Positions 35,399 through 43,277 of a DNA stretch of 64,000 nt are shown one piece after another. The notes under the pieces were generated by a model. The model ran no database searches, was not told the origin of the DNA, and saw nothing but the letters and a program-made list of their open reading frames with translations. The stretch comes from Pikeienuella piscinae (GTDB lineage: Bacteria > Pseudomonadota > Alphaproteobacteria > Rhodobacterales > Rhodobacteraceae). The DNA is taken from NCBI RefSeq assembly GCF_011044155.1, contig NZ_CP049056.1, positions 4,034,001 to 4,098,000 of the forward strand, given 5' to 3'. Made by a program: the position numbers and the translations under genes. Numbering within the stretch: the stretch's first letter is position 1; each line of letters starts with the position of its first letter.

Positions 35399-36649
35399 TC
35401 AACCCACAACCTCCGCCGTCTCCACCACCGCATGCATCAGGACATTGGCCCCCGCCGCCGCCCAGTCCTTCGTGATCTCCTCGGCCTCGTTATGGCTCAA
35501 CCCGTCGACGCAGGGGCACATCACCATTGCGGTCGGATAGACCCGGTTGATCCAGCAGGCGTCATGCCCGGCGCCGCTCACAATATTCTGGTGGGAATAG
35601 CCGAGGCGTTCGGCGGCGTTTCGCACCGCGCTGACGCAGCCTTCATCGAATGTCACCGGGTCGAAATGGCCAACTTCTTCGATCTCGATGCCGAGGCCGA
35701 GTTCTTCGGCGATCTTCGGCGCCTCCGCCTCCAGCCGCGCCTTCATGCCGTCCAGCTTCGCCTGATCGGGAGAGCGGAAGTCGATGGTGAAGACGGTTTT
35801 CTCCGGAATGACGTTCCGCGAATTCGGGTAGACGTCGCAATGGCCGACGGCGCCGACGGCGTCGGGCTGGTTCTCCATCGCGATGGTGTGCACGAGTTCC
35901 GTGATCCGCGCCATGCCGAGGCCGGCGTTCACCCGCATCGACATCGGCGTCGAGCCTGTATGCGCGGCGCGCCCGGTCAGCGTCACCTGCAGCCACCAGA
36001 GCCCCTGACCGTGGGTGACGACGCCGATCTCCTTGCCCTCGGCCTCCAGTATCGGGCCCTGTTCGATATGAAGCTCGAAAAACGCCCGCATCTTGCGGTC
36101 GCCGACCTTCTCCTCGCCCTTCCAGCCGATCCGCTCCAGCTCAGCGCCGAAGGTCTTTCCGTCGGCATCCTCGCGCGCATAGGCCCAGTCCCGGTCGAGC
36201 GCGCCGGCGAAGACGCCGGAGGCGAGCATGGCGGGGGCGAAGCGGGTGCCTTCCTCGTTGGTCCAGTTCGTCACCACGATCGGGTGGCGGGTCTTCACGT
36301 TGAGGTCGTTGAGGGTGCGGATCAGCTCCAGCCCGCCGAGCACGCCGAGAATCCCGTCGTATTTCCCGCCGGTCGGCTGGGTGTCGAGATGCGAGCCGAC
36401 ATAGACCGGCGGCAGGTCCGGCTCTTCGCCTTCGCGCCGGGCGAACATATCGCCCATCTCGTCGACGCCCATGGTCAGCCCGGCTTTTTCACACCAGGAC
36501 TGGAAGAGCTTCCGGCCCTCGCCATCCTCGTCGGTGAGCGTCTGGCGGTTATTGCCGCCCGCCACGCCCGGGCCGATCTTCGCCATCTCCATCAGGCTGT
36601 CCCAGAGACGCTCGGCGTCGATCTTCATGTTCTCACCCGGTGCGACCAT
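35399..36649 (-). CDS. hyuC: Beta-ureidopropionase/N-carbamoyl amino acid hydrolase (M20 family)
   Basis: A 416-aa binuclear zinc amidohydrolase, step three of reductive pyrimidine breakdown: N-carbamoyl-beta-alanine to beta-alanine, CO2 and ammonia. It has the metal motifs GSHLDTQPTGGKYDG (about 93-107), TNEEGTRF, LHIEQGPILE and the C-terminal SGAGHDACW. The start at 36649 is set by GGGGGAG just upstream. It is divergent from rutR with a RutR-like operator between them, and is the first gene of the hyuC-orphan-hydA-SDR-ABC operon. Allantoate amidohydrolase is a relative, but no purine gene is near. Confidence 0.92.
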   Translation of the reverse strand: MVAPGENMKIDAERLWDSLMEMAKIGPGVAGGNNRQTLTDEDGEGRKLFQSWCEKAGLTMGVDEMGDMFARREGEEPDLPPVYVGSHLDTQPTGGKYDGILGVLGGLELIRTLNDLNVKTRHPIVVTNWTNEEGTRFAPAMLASGVFAGALDRDWAYAREDADGKTFGAELERIGWKGEEKVGDRKMRAFFELHIEQGPILEAEGKEIGVVTHGQGLWWLQVTLTGRAAHTGSTPMSMRVNAGLGMARITELVHTIAMENQPDAVGAVGHCDVYPNSRNVIPEKTVFTIDFRSPDQAKLDGMKARLEAEAPKIAEELGLGIEIEEVGHFDPVTFDEGCVSAVRNAAERLGYSHQNIVSGAGHDACWINRVYPTAMVMCPCVDGLSHNEAEEITKDWAAAGANVLMHAVVETAEVVG

Positions 36650-36666
36650 GGCGCTCCCCCTTCTTC

Positions 36667-36682
36667 TTGACCATCTGGTAAA
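36667..36682. promoter_or_regulatory. RutR operator in the hyuC-rutR divergent promoter region
   Basis: TTGACCA TC TGGTAAA, matching the published E. coli RutR site TTGACCAnnTGGTCAA except for one base. It lies 17 bases upstream of the hyuC start and 19 bases upstream of the rutR start, a position where binding would block both promoters. RutR releases DNA when it binds uracil or thymine. Confidence 0.85.
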
Positions 36683-36701
36683 AACGACGCTAGCAAGATG
36701 A

Positions 36702-37352
36702 ATGACGGGGTCAAGTCCCGGCTGCCGGAGACGCTGTTTGCCCAACCCCAGACGGACCCGCATCCAGACAGAGAACCGCCTGCGGATCGTCGCCGCAGCC
36801 ATCGATATCTTCGCTCAGGACGGCTTCCGCGGCGCAACCGTGGACGCGATCGCCGAGCGCGCCGGCATGTCGAAACCCAATCTGCTCTATTACTTCCCTT
36901 CCAAGGAGGCGATCTATCGCGAGGTGCTGGAGCGGCTGCTCGACGACTGGCTCGCGCCGCTGCGCGCGCTTGACGAGACCGGCGATCCGGCGGCGGAGAT
37001 CGCAGCCTATCTCGATCGCAAGATCGAGATGGCGCGGGATTTTCCAGCCGAAAGCCGGCTCTTCGCGAACGAGATGCTGCGAGGCGCGCCAAATCTGAGC
37101 GACGTTCTCGCGGGAGAGTTGAAGGCGCTGGTGGACGAGAAGGCCGAGGTGATCCGGGCCTGGATCCGGCAGGGTCGCATCCGCCCGATCGACCCCTATC
37201 ACCTGATCTTCGCCATCTGGGCGACGACGCAGCACTACGCCGATTTCGACCCGCAGGTCCGCGCGGTGCTGGGCGACGATGGCGAGGGGCGGTTCCATGA
37301 CGGCGCGGCGTTCCTCAGGACGCTCTTTCTCGACGGGCTGCGGCCGCGCTAA
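36702..37352 (+). CDS. rutR: RutR-type TetR-family pyrimidine-sensing regulator
   Basis: A 216-aa TetR regulator. The helix-turn-helix region (RIVAAAIDIFAQDGFRGATV then DAIAERAGMSKPNLLYYFPS, about 28-67) and the C-terminal ligand domain (SRLFANEMLRGAPN, PYHLIFAIWATTQHYADF, ending DGLRPR) match RutR closely by recall. RutR is a dimer that senses uracil/thymine and controls pyrimidine degradation. An operator sits 20 bases upstream of its start, so it probably represses itself as well as the divergent hyuC operon. The second operator at preT extends the regulon. Its stop overlaps the end of the convergent EamA gene by four bases. Confidence 0.93.
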   Translation: MTGSSPGCRRRCLPNPRRTRIQTENRLRIVAAAIDIFAQDGFRGATVDAIAERAGMSKPNLLYYFPSKEAIYREVLERLLDDWLAPLRALDETGDPAAEIAAYLDRKIEMARDFPAESRLFANEMLRGAPNLSDVLAGELKALVDEKAEVIRAWIRQGRIRPIDPYHLIFAIWATTQHYADFDPQVRAVLGDDGEGRFHDGAAFLRTLFLDGLRPR

Positions 37353-38227
37353 TCCTTCAGCAGCAGGAGGAGCGCGCCGATCGTCGCCACGACCCCGAGC
37401 CAGACCGGCGCGGCGACCCAGACGCCGGCGAAAAGCCCCTCCCAGAGAATGACGAAGCTCGGCACCAGATAGCCGTAGGCCATGACCTTCGCGGAAGGTA
37501 GCCGGAGCGTCGCGAAGAGGACGAGAAAGAGCGTCACCGCCGTCGCCGCCAGCGCAAGGTAGAAAAGCGCGATCCAGACCACCGGCGGCAGCGTCGTCCA
37601 GTTTGTCTCCGCCAGCGCCCGCGCGCCATAGAGGCCGGTGACGAGAAAGCCGCCGATCAGTCCGCCGAAAGTGTAGACGAGCACCGGCTCCCCCCGGTGC
37701 AGCATCCGTCCGAGCGGGGCGTAGAGCGCGTGGAACGAGCAGCCGATCACGAAGATCGCCTCGCCCCTGCCAAGCTCAAGCCCCAGGATCGCCTCGATAT
37801 CGCCCCGGAAGATCACCCAGATCGCGCCCGTCCCGGCGAGCGCCAGGGAGACCGCCATGCGCCCCGTCGTCACTTGTCGCATCAGGAGCCAGGCGAACCC
37901 GGCGGTCATGATCGGCGTCAACGTGAAGATCGCGCCGGTGGAGATCGGGTCGGTCAGCTTCAGCGCCTCGAACATGAGGACGAAATAGCCCCCGAGCAGC
38001 CCGCCGAGCAGCGGATAGCGCCAGGTCGCGCGGAAATGCTTCAGCCGCATCCGGGGCGCCGCGATCGCGCCGATCGCGATTGCGGCGATCAGGAAGCGCG
38101 CGGCCGAGAGCGCGGCCGGGTCGATATGCGGCGCGGCGCGGGCGCCGAGAGAGAACGAGACGGAAACGAGCGCCGCGAAAAGCAGCATCGCGGCATGGCC
38201 GGGTAGGGACGCGGGCGTAGCGTTCAT
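37349..38227 (-). CDS. EamA/DMT-family transporter
   Basis: A 292-aa integral membrane protein with about ten helices in two EamA repeats (about 10-140 and 150-285). It is a drug/metabolite transporter-superfamily exporter or importer of unknown substrate. The duplicated halves and Pro/Gly kinks are typical. It sits convergent to rutR and may not be functionally linked. The start is MNATPASLPGH at 38227. Confidence 0.82.
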   Translation of the reverse strand: MNATPASLPGHAAMLLFAALVSVSFSLGARAAPHIDPAALSAARFLIAAIAIGAIAAPRMRLKHFRATWRYPLLGGLLGGYFVLMFEALKLTDPISTGAIFTLTPIMTAGFAWLLMRQVTTGRMAVSLALAGTGAIWVIFRGDIEAILGLELGRGEAIFVIGCSFHALYAPLGRMLHRGEPVLVYTFGGLIGGFLVTGLYGARALAETNWTTLPPVVWIALFYLALAATAVTLFLVLFATLRLPSAKVMAYGYLVPSFVILWEGLFAGVWVAAPVWLGVVATIGALLLLLKD

Positions 38228-38334
38228 CGGCGCGAGAGTTGGCGCCCGGGCGACGAAAGGTCAACGTCTCCGAATTTCATCGCGCCGGGCCGCCGAAACC
38301 GGTAGGGTGCCCCTATCCGACCGGAGGTCATTCA

Positions 38335-39963
38335 ATGTCGCGCGCCGCGCCGAACGTGCTTTTCATCCATCCGAAGTTCTCGAACACGTCCTTCTGGAAT
38401 TATGTCGAGACCTGCGAGCTCGTCGGCGCGAAATACCCCGCGCCGCCCCTCGGGCTGATCACCGTCGCGGCGATGTTGCCTGAGAGCTGGCGGGTGCGTC
38501 TTGTCGACCGCAATGTCGCCGAACTGACCGACGAGGAGATCGACGCCGCCGATCTCGTCATGTTCGGCGGTATGATCACCCAGCAGATGGACCTGCTGGC
38601 GACAGCCGCGCGAGCGAAGGCGCGCGGAAAGATCACCGTCGTCGGCGGGCCGGACGTCTCCTCCTCGCCGGAGATATACGCCGATCTCGACTTCCGCATC
38701 ATCGGAGAGGCGGAGGGCGCGATCGACGCGTTCATCGACGCATGGGAAACCGGCGCCTCGGAAGGCGAATTTCGCGCGCCGCTTCATTCGATCGATGTCA
38801 CCAAGACACCGAATCCGCGCTTCGATCTGCTGAATTTCTCCAATTACGTTCAGCTCAATGTCCAGTTTTCCCGCGGCTGCCCGTTTCTGTGCGAATTCTG
38901 CGACATCATCGAGCTTTTCGGCCGCAAGCCCCGCACCAAGGACACCGCGCAGATCCTCGCAGAGCTCGACCGCATCTACGCGCTCGGCTATCGCGGTCAT
39001 GTCGATTTCGTCGACGACAACCTGATCGGCAACAAGAAGGCGGTGAAACTCTTCCTGCCGCACCTCGTCGATTGGCAGAAACGCCACGGCTACCCGTTCG
39101 AGTTCTCCACCGAGGCTTCGCTGAACCTCGCCGATGACGACGAATTTCTCGGCATGATGCGCGACGCCGGATTCTTCGCCTGTTTCGTCGGCATCGAAAG
39201 CCCGGACCCGGACGTGCTGGTCGCGATGCAGAAGAAGCAGAACACCAAGCGCGACATCGCGTCGTGCATCCACAAGATCAACACCTACGGCATCTTCATC
39301 GTCGCCGGTTTCATCGTCGGTTTCGACAACGAGAGCGAACTGGCCTCCGAAGGCATGATCGAGTTGATCGAGGAGGCGTCGATTCCGGTCTCCATGGTCG
39401 GGCTCCTCGTCGCGCTTCCCAACACCCAACTCCAGCGGCGGCTGGAGAAGGAACAGCGCCTGCACGACCTTTTCGGCGTGATCGAGGATGAGCAGGACGG
39501 CGACCAGTGCGTCTCCGGCCTGAATTTCGAGACATTGAGGCCCCGCGCCGATATCCTCGAGCAATATCTTAAGGTGGTGAAGCGGATTTACGAACCTGCG
39601 AACTACTTCGCGCGGGTGCGCAAGACGGTCGAGCTGCTCGATTGTTCCGGCGTCGTCGGCGATCTCCGCCGCTCGACCATCCGTCATGACGTCAAGCAGT
39701 TCATTCAGTTCCTCTGGAACATCACCGTCAAACGCCCCGACATGCGAGGCCATGTGTGGCGCCTCCTCGCCCATGTCCTGCGCAAGAACCCCCGCGCGAT
39801 CAAGCACGCGCTCTACACTGCGGGTCTTTACGCCCATCTCGGCCCGTTCGCGCAATATGTGCAGCGCGAGATGGCAAGTCAGATCGCGGCGGTGAAAGCC
39901 GACCCGAACGCCCCGCGGCATCGGACTTTCAGAGGGAAACTGGAAGGGGTCGCGGCGGAATAG
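38335..39963 (+). CDS. B12-binding radical SAM protein with DUF4070 C-terminus, HpnP-like
   Basis: A 542-aa protein: a N-terminal cobalamin-binding Rossmann domain (about 1-150), then a radical SAM domain with the 4Fe-4S motif CPFLCEFC (C-x3-C-x2-C, about 182-189), then a DUF4070-type C-terminus (about 400-500). IIELFGRKPRTK, DFVDDNLIGNKKAV and FEFSTEASLNLADDDE strongly recall hopanoid C-2 methylase HpnP. No squalene-hopene cyclase or other hpn gene is in the window, so methylation of a different lipid or metabolite is equally possible. The ATG at 38335 follows GGAGG. Confidence 0.75.
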   Translation: MSRAAPNVLFIHPKFSNTSFWNYVETCELVGAKYPAPPLGLITVAAMLPESWRVRLVDRNVAELTDEEIDAADLVMFGGMITQQMDLLATAARAKARGKITVVGGPDVSSSPEIYADLDFRIIGEAEGAIDAFIDAWETGASEGEFRAPLHSIDVTKTPNPRFDLLNFSNYVQLNVQFSRGCPFLCEFCDIIELFGRKPRTKDTAQILAELDRIYALGYRGHVDFVDDNLIGNKKAVKLFLPHLVDWQKRHGYPFEFSTEASLNLADDDEFLGMMRDAGFFACFVGIESPDPDVLVAMQKKQNTKRDIASCIHKINTYGIFIVAGFIVGFDNESELASEGMIELIEEASIPVSMVGLLVALPNTQLQRRLEKEQRLHDLFGVIEDEQDGDQCVSGLNFETLRPRADILEQYLKVVKRIYEPANYFARVRKTVELLDCSGVVGDLRRSTIRHDVKQFIQFLWNITVKRPDMRGHVWRLLAHVLRKNPRAIKHALYTAGLYAHLGPFAQYVQREMASQIAAVKADPNAPRHRTFRGKLEGVAAE

Positions 39964-39986
39964 CCGCCGGCCCGCGCCACGCCGAC

Positions 39987-40003
39987 CCCGGCCCTGAGCC
40001 GGG
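39987..40003. terminator. Probable terminator hairpin between convergent genes
   Basis: A 6-bp stem CCCGGC/GCCGGG with a 5-base loop lies between the radical SAM gene and the RES gene. There is no T-run on either strand, so termination may need Rho. Confidence 0.35.
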
Positions 40004-40062
40004 CTCGCCGCCGGTTTCGCGCCGCATATCCGGCTGCCGCTCCGGGTGCGAACAGGCGGCGC

Positions 40063-40806
40063 TCACCGCTCCCAGTTCATCGCCGCGATCCTCGGGTCGG
40101 CCGCGAAGGCGTCCCGCCCGAACGAGAGCGCCCGCGCCGGCGTCTCGCAGCGCGCGAACGGCCCCGCCGCCGAGAGGCTGAGCCGCCATGTCCGCGTCGC
40201 GCGCGGGGCGGCGTCGCGGAACGCGGCGCAGGAAAGCAGCGTGACGTTGGCCCGATTCAAGGGATCGCGAGCTGAGGTTGAGCGAATGGCTTCGGCGCCG
40301 AGGGCGAAGGCCTGGTCAACCAGGTCGTGACAGGCCGTATAGTCAGTAGGGTGGGTCCAGAGCGCCGCCGCCGCGTCGAAGGGTGGCGCGGTGAGATCGA
40401 TCCGCTTCGCTGTCTCGTAGACGGTGCTGAAGGCGGTCAGTTCGACCGGATTCGCCGGCCAGGGCGCAGCCGGACTCTCGATAAAGAAGAGCAGGCGCCA
40501 GAATGCGATCTCCGCTATCGCCGTATCGACGCTTTCGGCGGCGTAAAAGACAGGGTGGAGCGGGCCGGCGCGGCGGAACCGGCTTTCGGTGCGCGCGGGA
40601 TAGCGGAACGGCGTGAACATCAGCCAGTGAAGATGCCGGCAGGGCGCCGGAACCGGCGGCTTCGTTTCGTCGAGCAGCGCTTCGAGCCGTTCCTGTTCTT
40701 CGGCGTTATCGACCAGCTTCATGGTCGAAACCCTGTGCTGCGCCTCGACGACGCGCCAGATCAGGCCCGATCCCGGCCCAAGGTCAGATGAGCGCGCGGC
40801 GCGCAT
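40063..40806 (-). CDS. RES-domain toxin of a RES/Xre toxin-antitoxin pair
   Basis: A 247-aa RES-family protein. The family is named for conserved Arg, Glu and Ser, here visible in RYPARTESRFRR (about 69-80), in the segment FYAAESVDTAIAEIAFWR (about 88-105), and in a later Ser. Such toxins degrade NAD+ with an ADP-ribosyltransferase-like fold. It begins WRVVEAQHRVSTMKLV within its first 32 residues, like known RES toxins. The start at 40806 overlaps the end of the antitoxin gene by 23 bases, so translation is coupled and the antitoxin is made first. Confidence 0.85.
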   Translation of the reverse strand: MRAARSSDLGPGSGLIWRVVEAQHRVSTMKLVDNAEEQERLEALLDETKPPVPAPCRHLHWLMFTPFRYPARTESRFRRAGPLHPVFYAAESVDTAIAEIAFWRLLFFIESPAAPWPANPVELTAFSTVYETAKRIDLTAPPFDAAAALWTHPTDYTACHDLVDQAFALGAEAIRSTSARDPLNRANVTLLSCAAFRDAAPRATRTWRLSLSAAGPFARCETPARALSFGRDAFAADPRIAAMNWER

Positions 40807-41167
40807 CGAGATAGGCGAGCACGTCCGTCAGCCCGGCGATGGTCCTGATCCGCGCCGCCGGCGCGCCGCCAAGCGCGGTGTTGTCGCTCCGCAGCCATTT
40901 CGCCGCCGCGTCGTCGTCGCCGCCGACGATGGCGTCCAGCGCACGATAGAAGCGGATGAAAAGCGCCGCGACCTCCCGCGCCTTCGGCGAGCGGGGCAGG
41001 GCGGCGTCCTTGTTGCTGATCTTCGAGATCACCGAGGGCGAGACGCCGATCACCTCGGAAAGCTCGGCATGGGTCATCCGCAGATGCTCCGCCGCCCGCA
41101 GCGCCGCTTTCGCCAGAAGCCGGTCGTCGCTGACCGGCGCTCTCTTCGCGATCAGAGTTCCCATCAT
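40784..41167 (-). CDS. Xre/MbcA/ParS-type antitoxin with DUF2384-like C-terminus
   Basis: A 127-aa protein with an N-terminal Xre-like helix-turn-helix (LRMTHAELSEVIGVSPSVIS, about 29-48) and a C-terminal helical toxin-binding domain. The latter has the typical DUF2384 end: RFYRALDAIVGGD, AAAKWLRSDNTALGG and GLTDVLAYLDARRA. It neutralises the RES toxin and should repress its own promoter. A palindrome sits between the -35 and -10 elements upstream. Either ATG (41167 or 41164) could be used. Confidence 0.85.
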   Translation of the reverse strand: MMGTLIAKRAPVSDDRLLAKAALRAAEHLRMTHAELSEVIGVSPSVISKISNKDAALPRSPKAREVAALFIRFYRALDAIVGGDDDAAAKWLRSDNTALGGAPAARIRTIAGLTDVLAYLDARRALI

Positions 41168-41194
41168 ATTCTCTCAGCATTGTTCTCAGAAGAA

Positions 41195-41222
41195 TATATA
41201 AGAGAAATAATTCTCTGGTCAA
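41195..41222 (-). promoter_or_regulatory. Promoter and operator of the RES/Xre operon
   Basis: On the minus strand: -35 TTGACC (41222-41217), a 16-base spacer and -10 TATATA (41200-41195). The spacer is exactly the palindrome AGAGAA-ATAA-TTCTCT (41201-41216). Antitoxin binding there would block RNA polymerase directly. This AT-rich stretch is distinct from its surroundings. Confidence 0.65.
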
Positions 41223-41292
41223 TCTTGCGCCCGGTTTCTTTCGGCGCTCTGCCTCTGGAATGTCGGGGTGCGTCGTGGATCACTACGTCAGC

Positions 41293-41934
41293 TCAACGAC
41301 CGAGTATCTGTATTGCCCGGTGACGTCCAAGGGTCGGATCATAGCCCTGCAACAAATAGATCGCATCAAACTCTGTCGCTTGAGTTTCGATGCGCTTGGC
41401 CCAGTTTTCTACTTCTTCCCAACATCGCTGATGATCTGAGTCTTCAAGCACGAGCACCAGCCATCTCTCTGAAAGCACAGGTTCATCTGGCCAACGACAA
41501 AGATCACGTTCTTTCCTTGCAATTGATTCCAAAATCTCATTGCGAAGTTGAGATTCACTGAGGTTCCAAACGATACCCCGATCCCGTGGTTCAAGTTTCT
41601 CGTGAAAAGATACTCCGTGGACGGGTTTACCCTTTCTGAGCGCGTCGCGGCCTTTTCGAAGTTGCCTATTCGTCAACCATCGATGTTCGACGCCTATAAT
41701 CCGCTCGCCGACGGTACGGATCGCATCGGGCGGATCGTTCCCCGGACGAACGAGAGAGATCTCATGATGATTCAGCCCGAGCGCATCGGCGAGATCCTGA
41801 ACATCGCCAATTTCTTTGAGTGGTTTGAATCCGGATGGAGTGATGCCGTCTTGGCACTGCGGCAAGCACTGCATGGCATCGAGTTCAGACCAGCCATGCG
41901 CAGATTCTGCCGGTGCTTCGAAATCTGCACGCAC
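41293..41934 (-). CDS. Orphan protein, possible PD-(D/E)XK-fold nuclease-like, uncertain start
   Basis: About 213 aa from a GTG at 41934; a clear start codon with ribosome site is lacking, so the N-terminus may be truncated or wrongly placed. It follows preA by 28 bases on the same strand. The segment NDPPDAIRTVGERIIGVEHR (about 57-76) resembles the PD-x(n)-G-(I/V)-E core of restriction-like nucleases, but the expected E-x-K is E-H-R. The C-terminal LVLVLEDSDHQRCWEEV and FDAIYLLQGYDP fit that kind of protein. It looks AT-richer than its neighbours. The fold call is tentative and activity is doubtful. Confidence 0.5.
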   Translation of the reverse strand: MRADFEAPAESAHGWSELDAMQCLPQCQDGITPSGFKPLKEIGDVQDLADALGLNHHEISLVRPGNDPPDAIRTVGERIIGVEHRWLTNRQLRKGRDALRKGKPVHGVSFHEKLEPRDRGIVWNLSESQLRNEILESIARKERDLCRWPDEPVLSERWLVLVLEDSDHQRCWEEVENWAKRIETQATEFDAIYLLQGYDPTLGRHRAIQILGR

Positions 41935-41962
41935 TCTTATTCTTTGCTTTTTCGACGACGTC

Positions 41963-43264
41963 TCACTCCGCCGCCACCGCCCCCGGATTGTTTGGGTGCG
42001 CCGTCCAGTCGCCGTGCTCCTCGACCACGACCTTGCCGGTGCGCGGGTCGGTGGCGCCGACATCAAGTCGCTCCATGGTGATGCAGTTCTCCACCGGGCA
42101 GACATTGACGCAGAGGTTGCAGGCGACGCATTCGTCGTCGAGCACCTCGAAGACCCGACCCGGCTTCATCGCGATGGCCTGGTGGGAGGTGTCCTCGCAC
42201 GCCGCGAAGCAGCGGCCGCACTTGATGCATGAATCCTGATCGATCCGGGCCTTGGTGACGTAATTCAGGTTCAGATTCTGCCAGTCGGTGACGTTCGGCG
42301 TCGCCCGCCCGACCAGATCCGCCAGCGCCATGTCCTTGCCGTCGAGATAGTCGGAAAGCCCGGCTGTCATCTCCTTCACGATGGCGAAGCCATAGGTCAT
42401 CGCCGCGGTGCAGACTTGCACGTTGCCGCAGCCGAGCGCCATGAACTCCGCCGCGTCGCGCCATGTCGTCACCCCGCCGATGCCCGAGATCGGCAGGCCG
42501 GCGGTCTCCGGGTCGCGGGCGATCTCGGAGACCATGGAGAGCGCGATGGGCTTGACCGCCGGGCCGCAATAGCCGCCGTGAGAGCCCTTTCCGTCGATCG
42601 TCGGCTCCGGCGCGAAACTGTCGAGGTCGACCGCGGTGATCGAGTTGATCGTGTTGATCAGGCTGACCGCGTCCGCGCCGCCCGCCTTCGCCGCCGCGGC
42701 GGGCTTACGGATATCGGTGATATTGGGCGTCAGCTTCACGATCACCGGCATGCGCGTCGTCTGCTTGCACCAGCGCGCGACCATCTCGATATATTCCGGC
42801 ACCTGACCGACGGCGGAGCCCATGCCGCGCTCGCTCATCCCGTGCGGGCAACCGAAATTCAACTCGATTCCATCGGCCCCGGTCTCCTCCACCAGCGGCA
42901 GGATCGCTTTCCACGCAGCCTCCTCGCAGGGCACCATGATGGAGGCGATCAACGCCCGGTCCGGCCAGTCGCGCTTGACCGTCTTCATCTCGCGCAGATT
43001 CACCTCCAGCGGCCGGTCGGTGATCAGCTCTATATTGTTGAGTCCCAGAAGCCGCCGGTCCGCGCCCCAGATCGCGCCGTAGCGCGGGCCGTTGACGTTC
43101 ACCACCGGCGGCCCTGCCTCGCCCAGCGTCTTCCAGACGACGCCGCCCCAGCCCGCCTTGAAGGCGCGGACGATGTTGTATTCCTTGTCGGTCGGCGGCG
43201 CGGAGGCGAGCCAGAACGGGTTGGGGGATTTGATCCCAAGGAATTCACTGGAGAGGCTGGCCAT
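41963..43264 (-). CDS. preA: NAD-dependent dihydropyrimidine dehydrogenase subunit PreA (PydA)
   Basis: A 433-aa flavoprotein of the dihydroorotate/dihydropyrimidine dehydrogenase family with C-terminal ferredoxin-type clusters: CIKCGRCFAACEDTSH (about 342-357) and CVACNLCVNVCPVENC (about 377-392). The FMN barrel includes LASAPPTDKEYN (about 18-29), ELNFGCPHGMSERGMG (about 133-148) and GGVTTWRDAAEF. It performs the first step, uracil or thymine to the dihydro form, with PreT passing electrons from NAD(P)H. The operon is preT-methyltransferase-preA. Confidence 0.93.
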   Translation of the reverse strand: MASLSSEFLGIKSPNPFWLASAPPTDKEYNIVRAFKAGWGGVVWKTLGEAGPPVVNVNGPRYGAIWGADRRLLGLNNIELITDRPLEVNLREMKTVKRDWPDRALIASIMVPCEEAAWKAILPLVEETGADGIELNFGCPHGMSERGMGSAVGQVPEYIEMVARWCKQTTRMPVIVKLTPNITDIRKPAAAAKAGGADAVSLINTINSITAVDLDSFAPEPTIDGKGSHGGYCGPAVKPIALSMVSEIARDPETAGLPISGIGGVTTWRDAAEFMALGCGNVQVCTAAMTYGFAIVKEMTAGLSDYLDGKDMALADLVGRATPNVTDWQNLNLNYVTKARIDQDSCIKCGRCFAACEDTSHQAIAMKPGRVFEVLDDECVACNLCVNVCPVENCITMERLDVGATDPRTGKVVVEEHGDWTAHPNNPGAVAAE

Positions 43265-43277
43265 GGGCTGGCTCCTT

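Noticed and set aside
36667-36682. Interpretation of this dyad as a generic TetR site
   Set aside because: It matches the RutR consensus in 13 of 14 arm bases and lies between rutR and a pyrimidine gene, so the specific call was kept.
38335-39963. Assigning hpnP as the gene symbol
   Set aside because: The DUF4070 radical SAM family contains many enzymes of other function and no hopanoid gene supports the assignment, so only HpnP-like is reported.
41548-42081. A plus-strand open frame opposite the 41293-41934 gene
   Set aside because: The minus-strand frame has a more plausible protein composition (balanced helices, a recognisable C-terminal strand) and the plus frame runs into Pro/Arg-rich sequence. 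The minus strand was preferred, with reservations.
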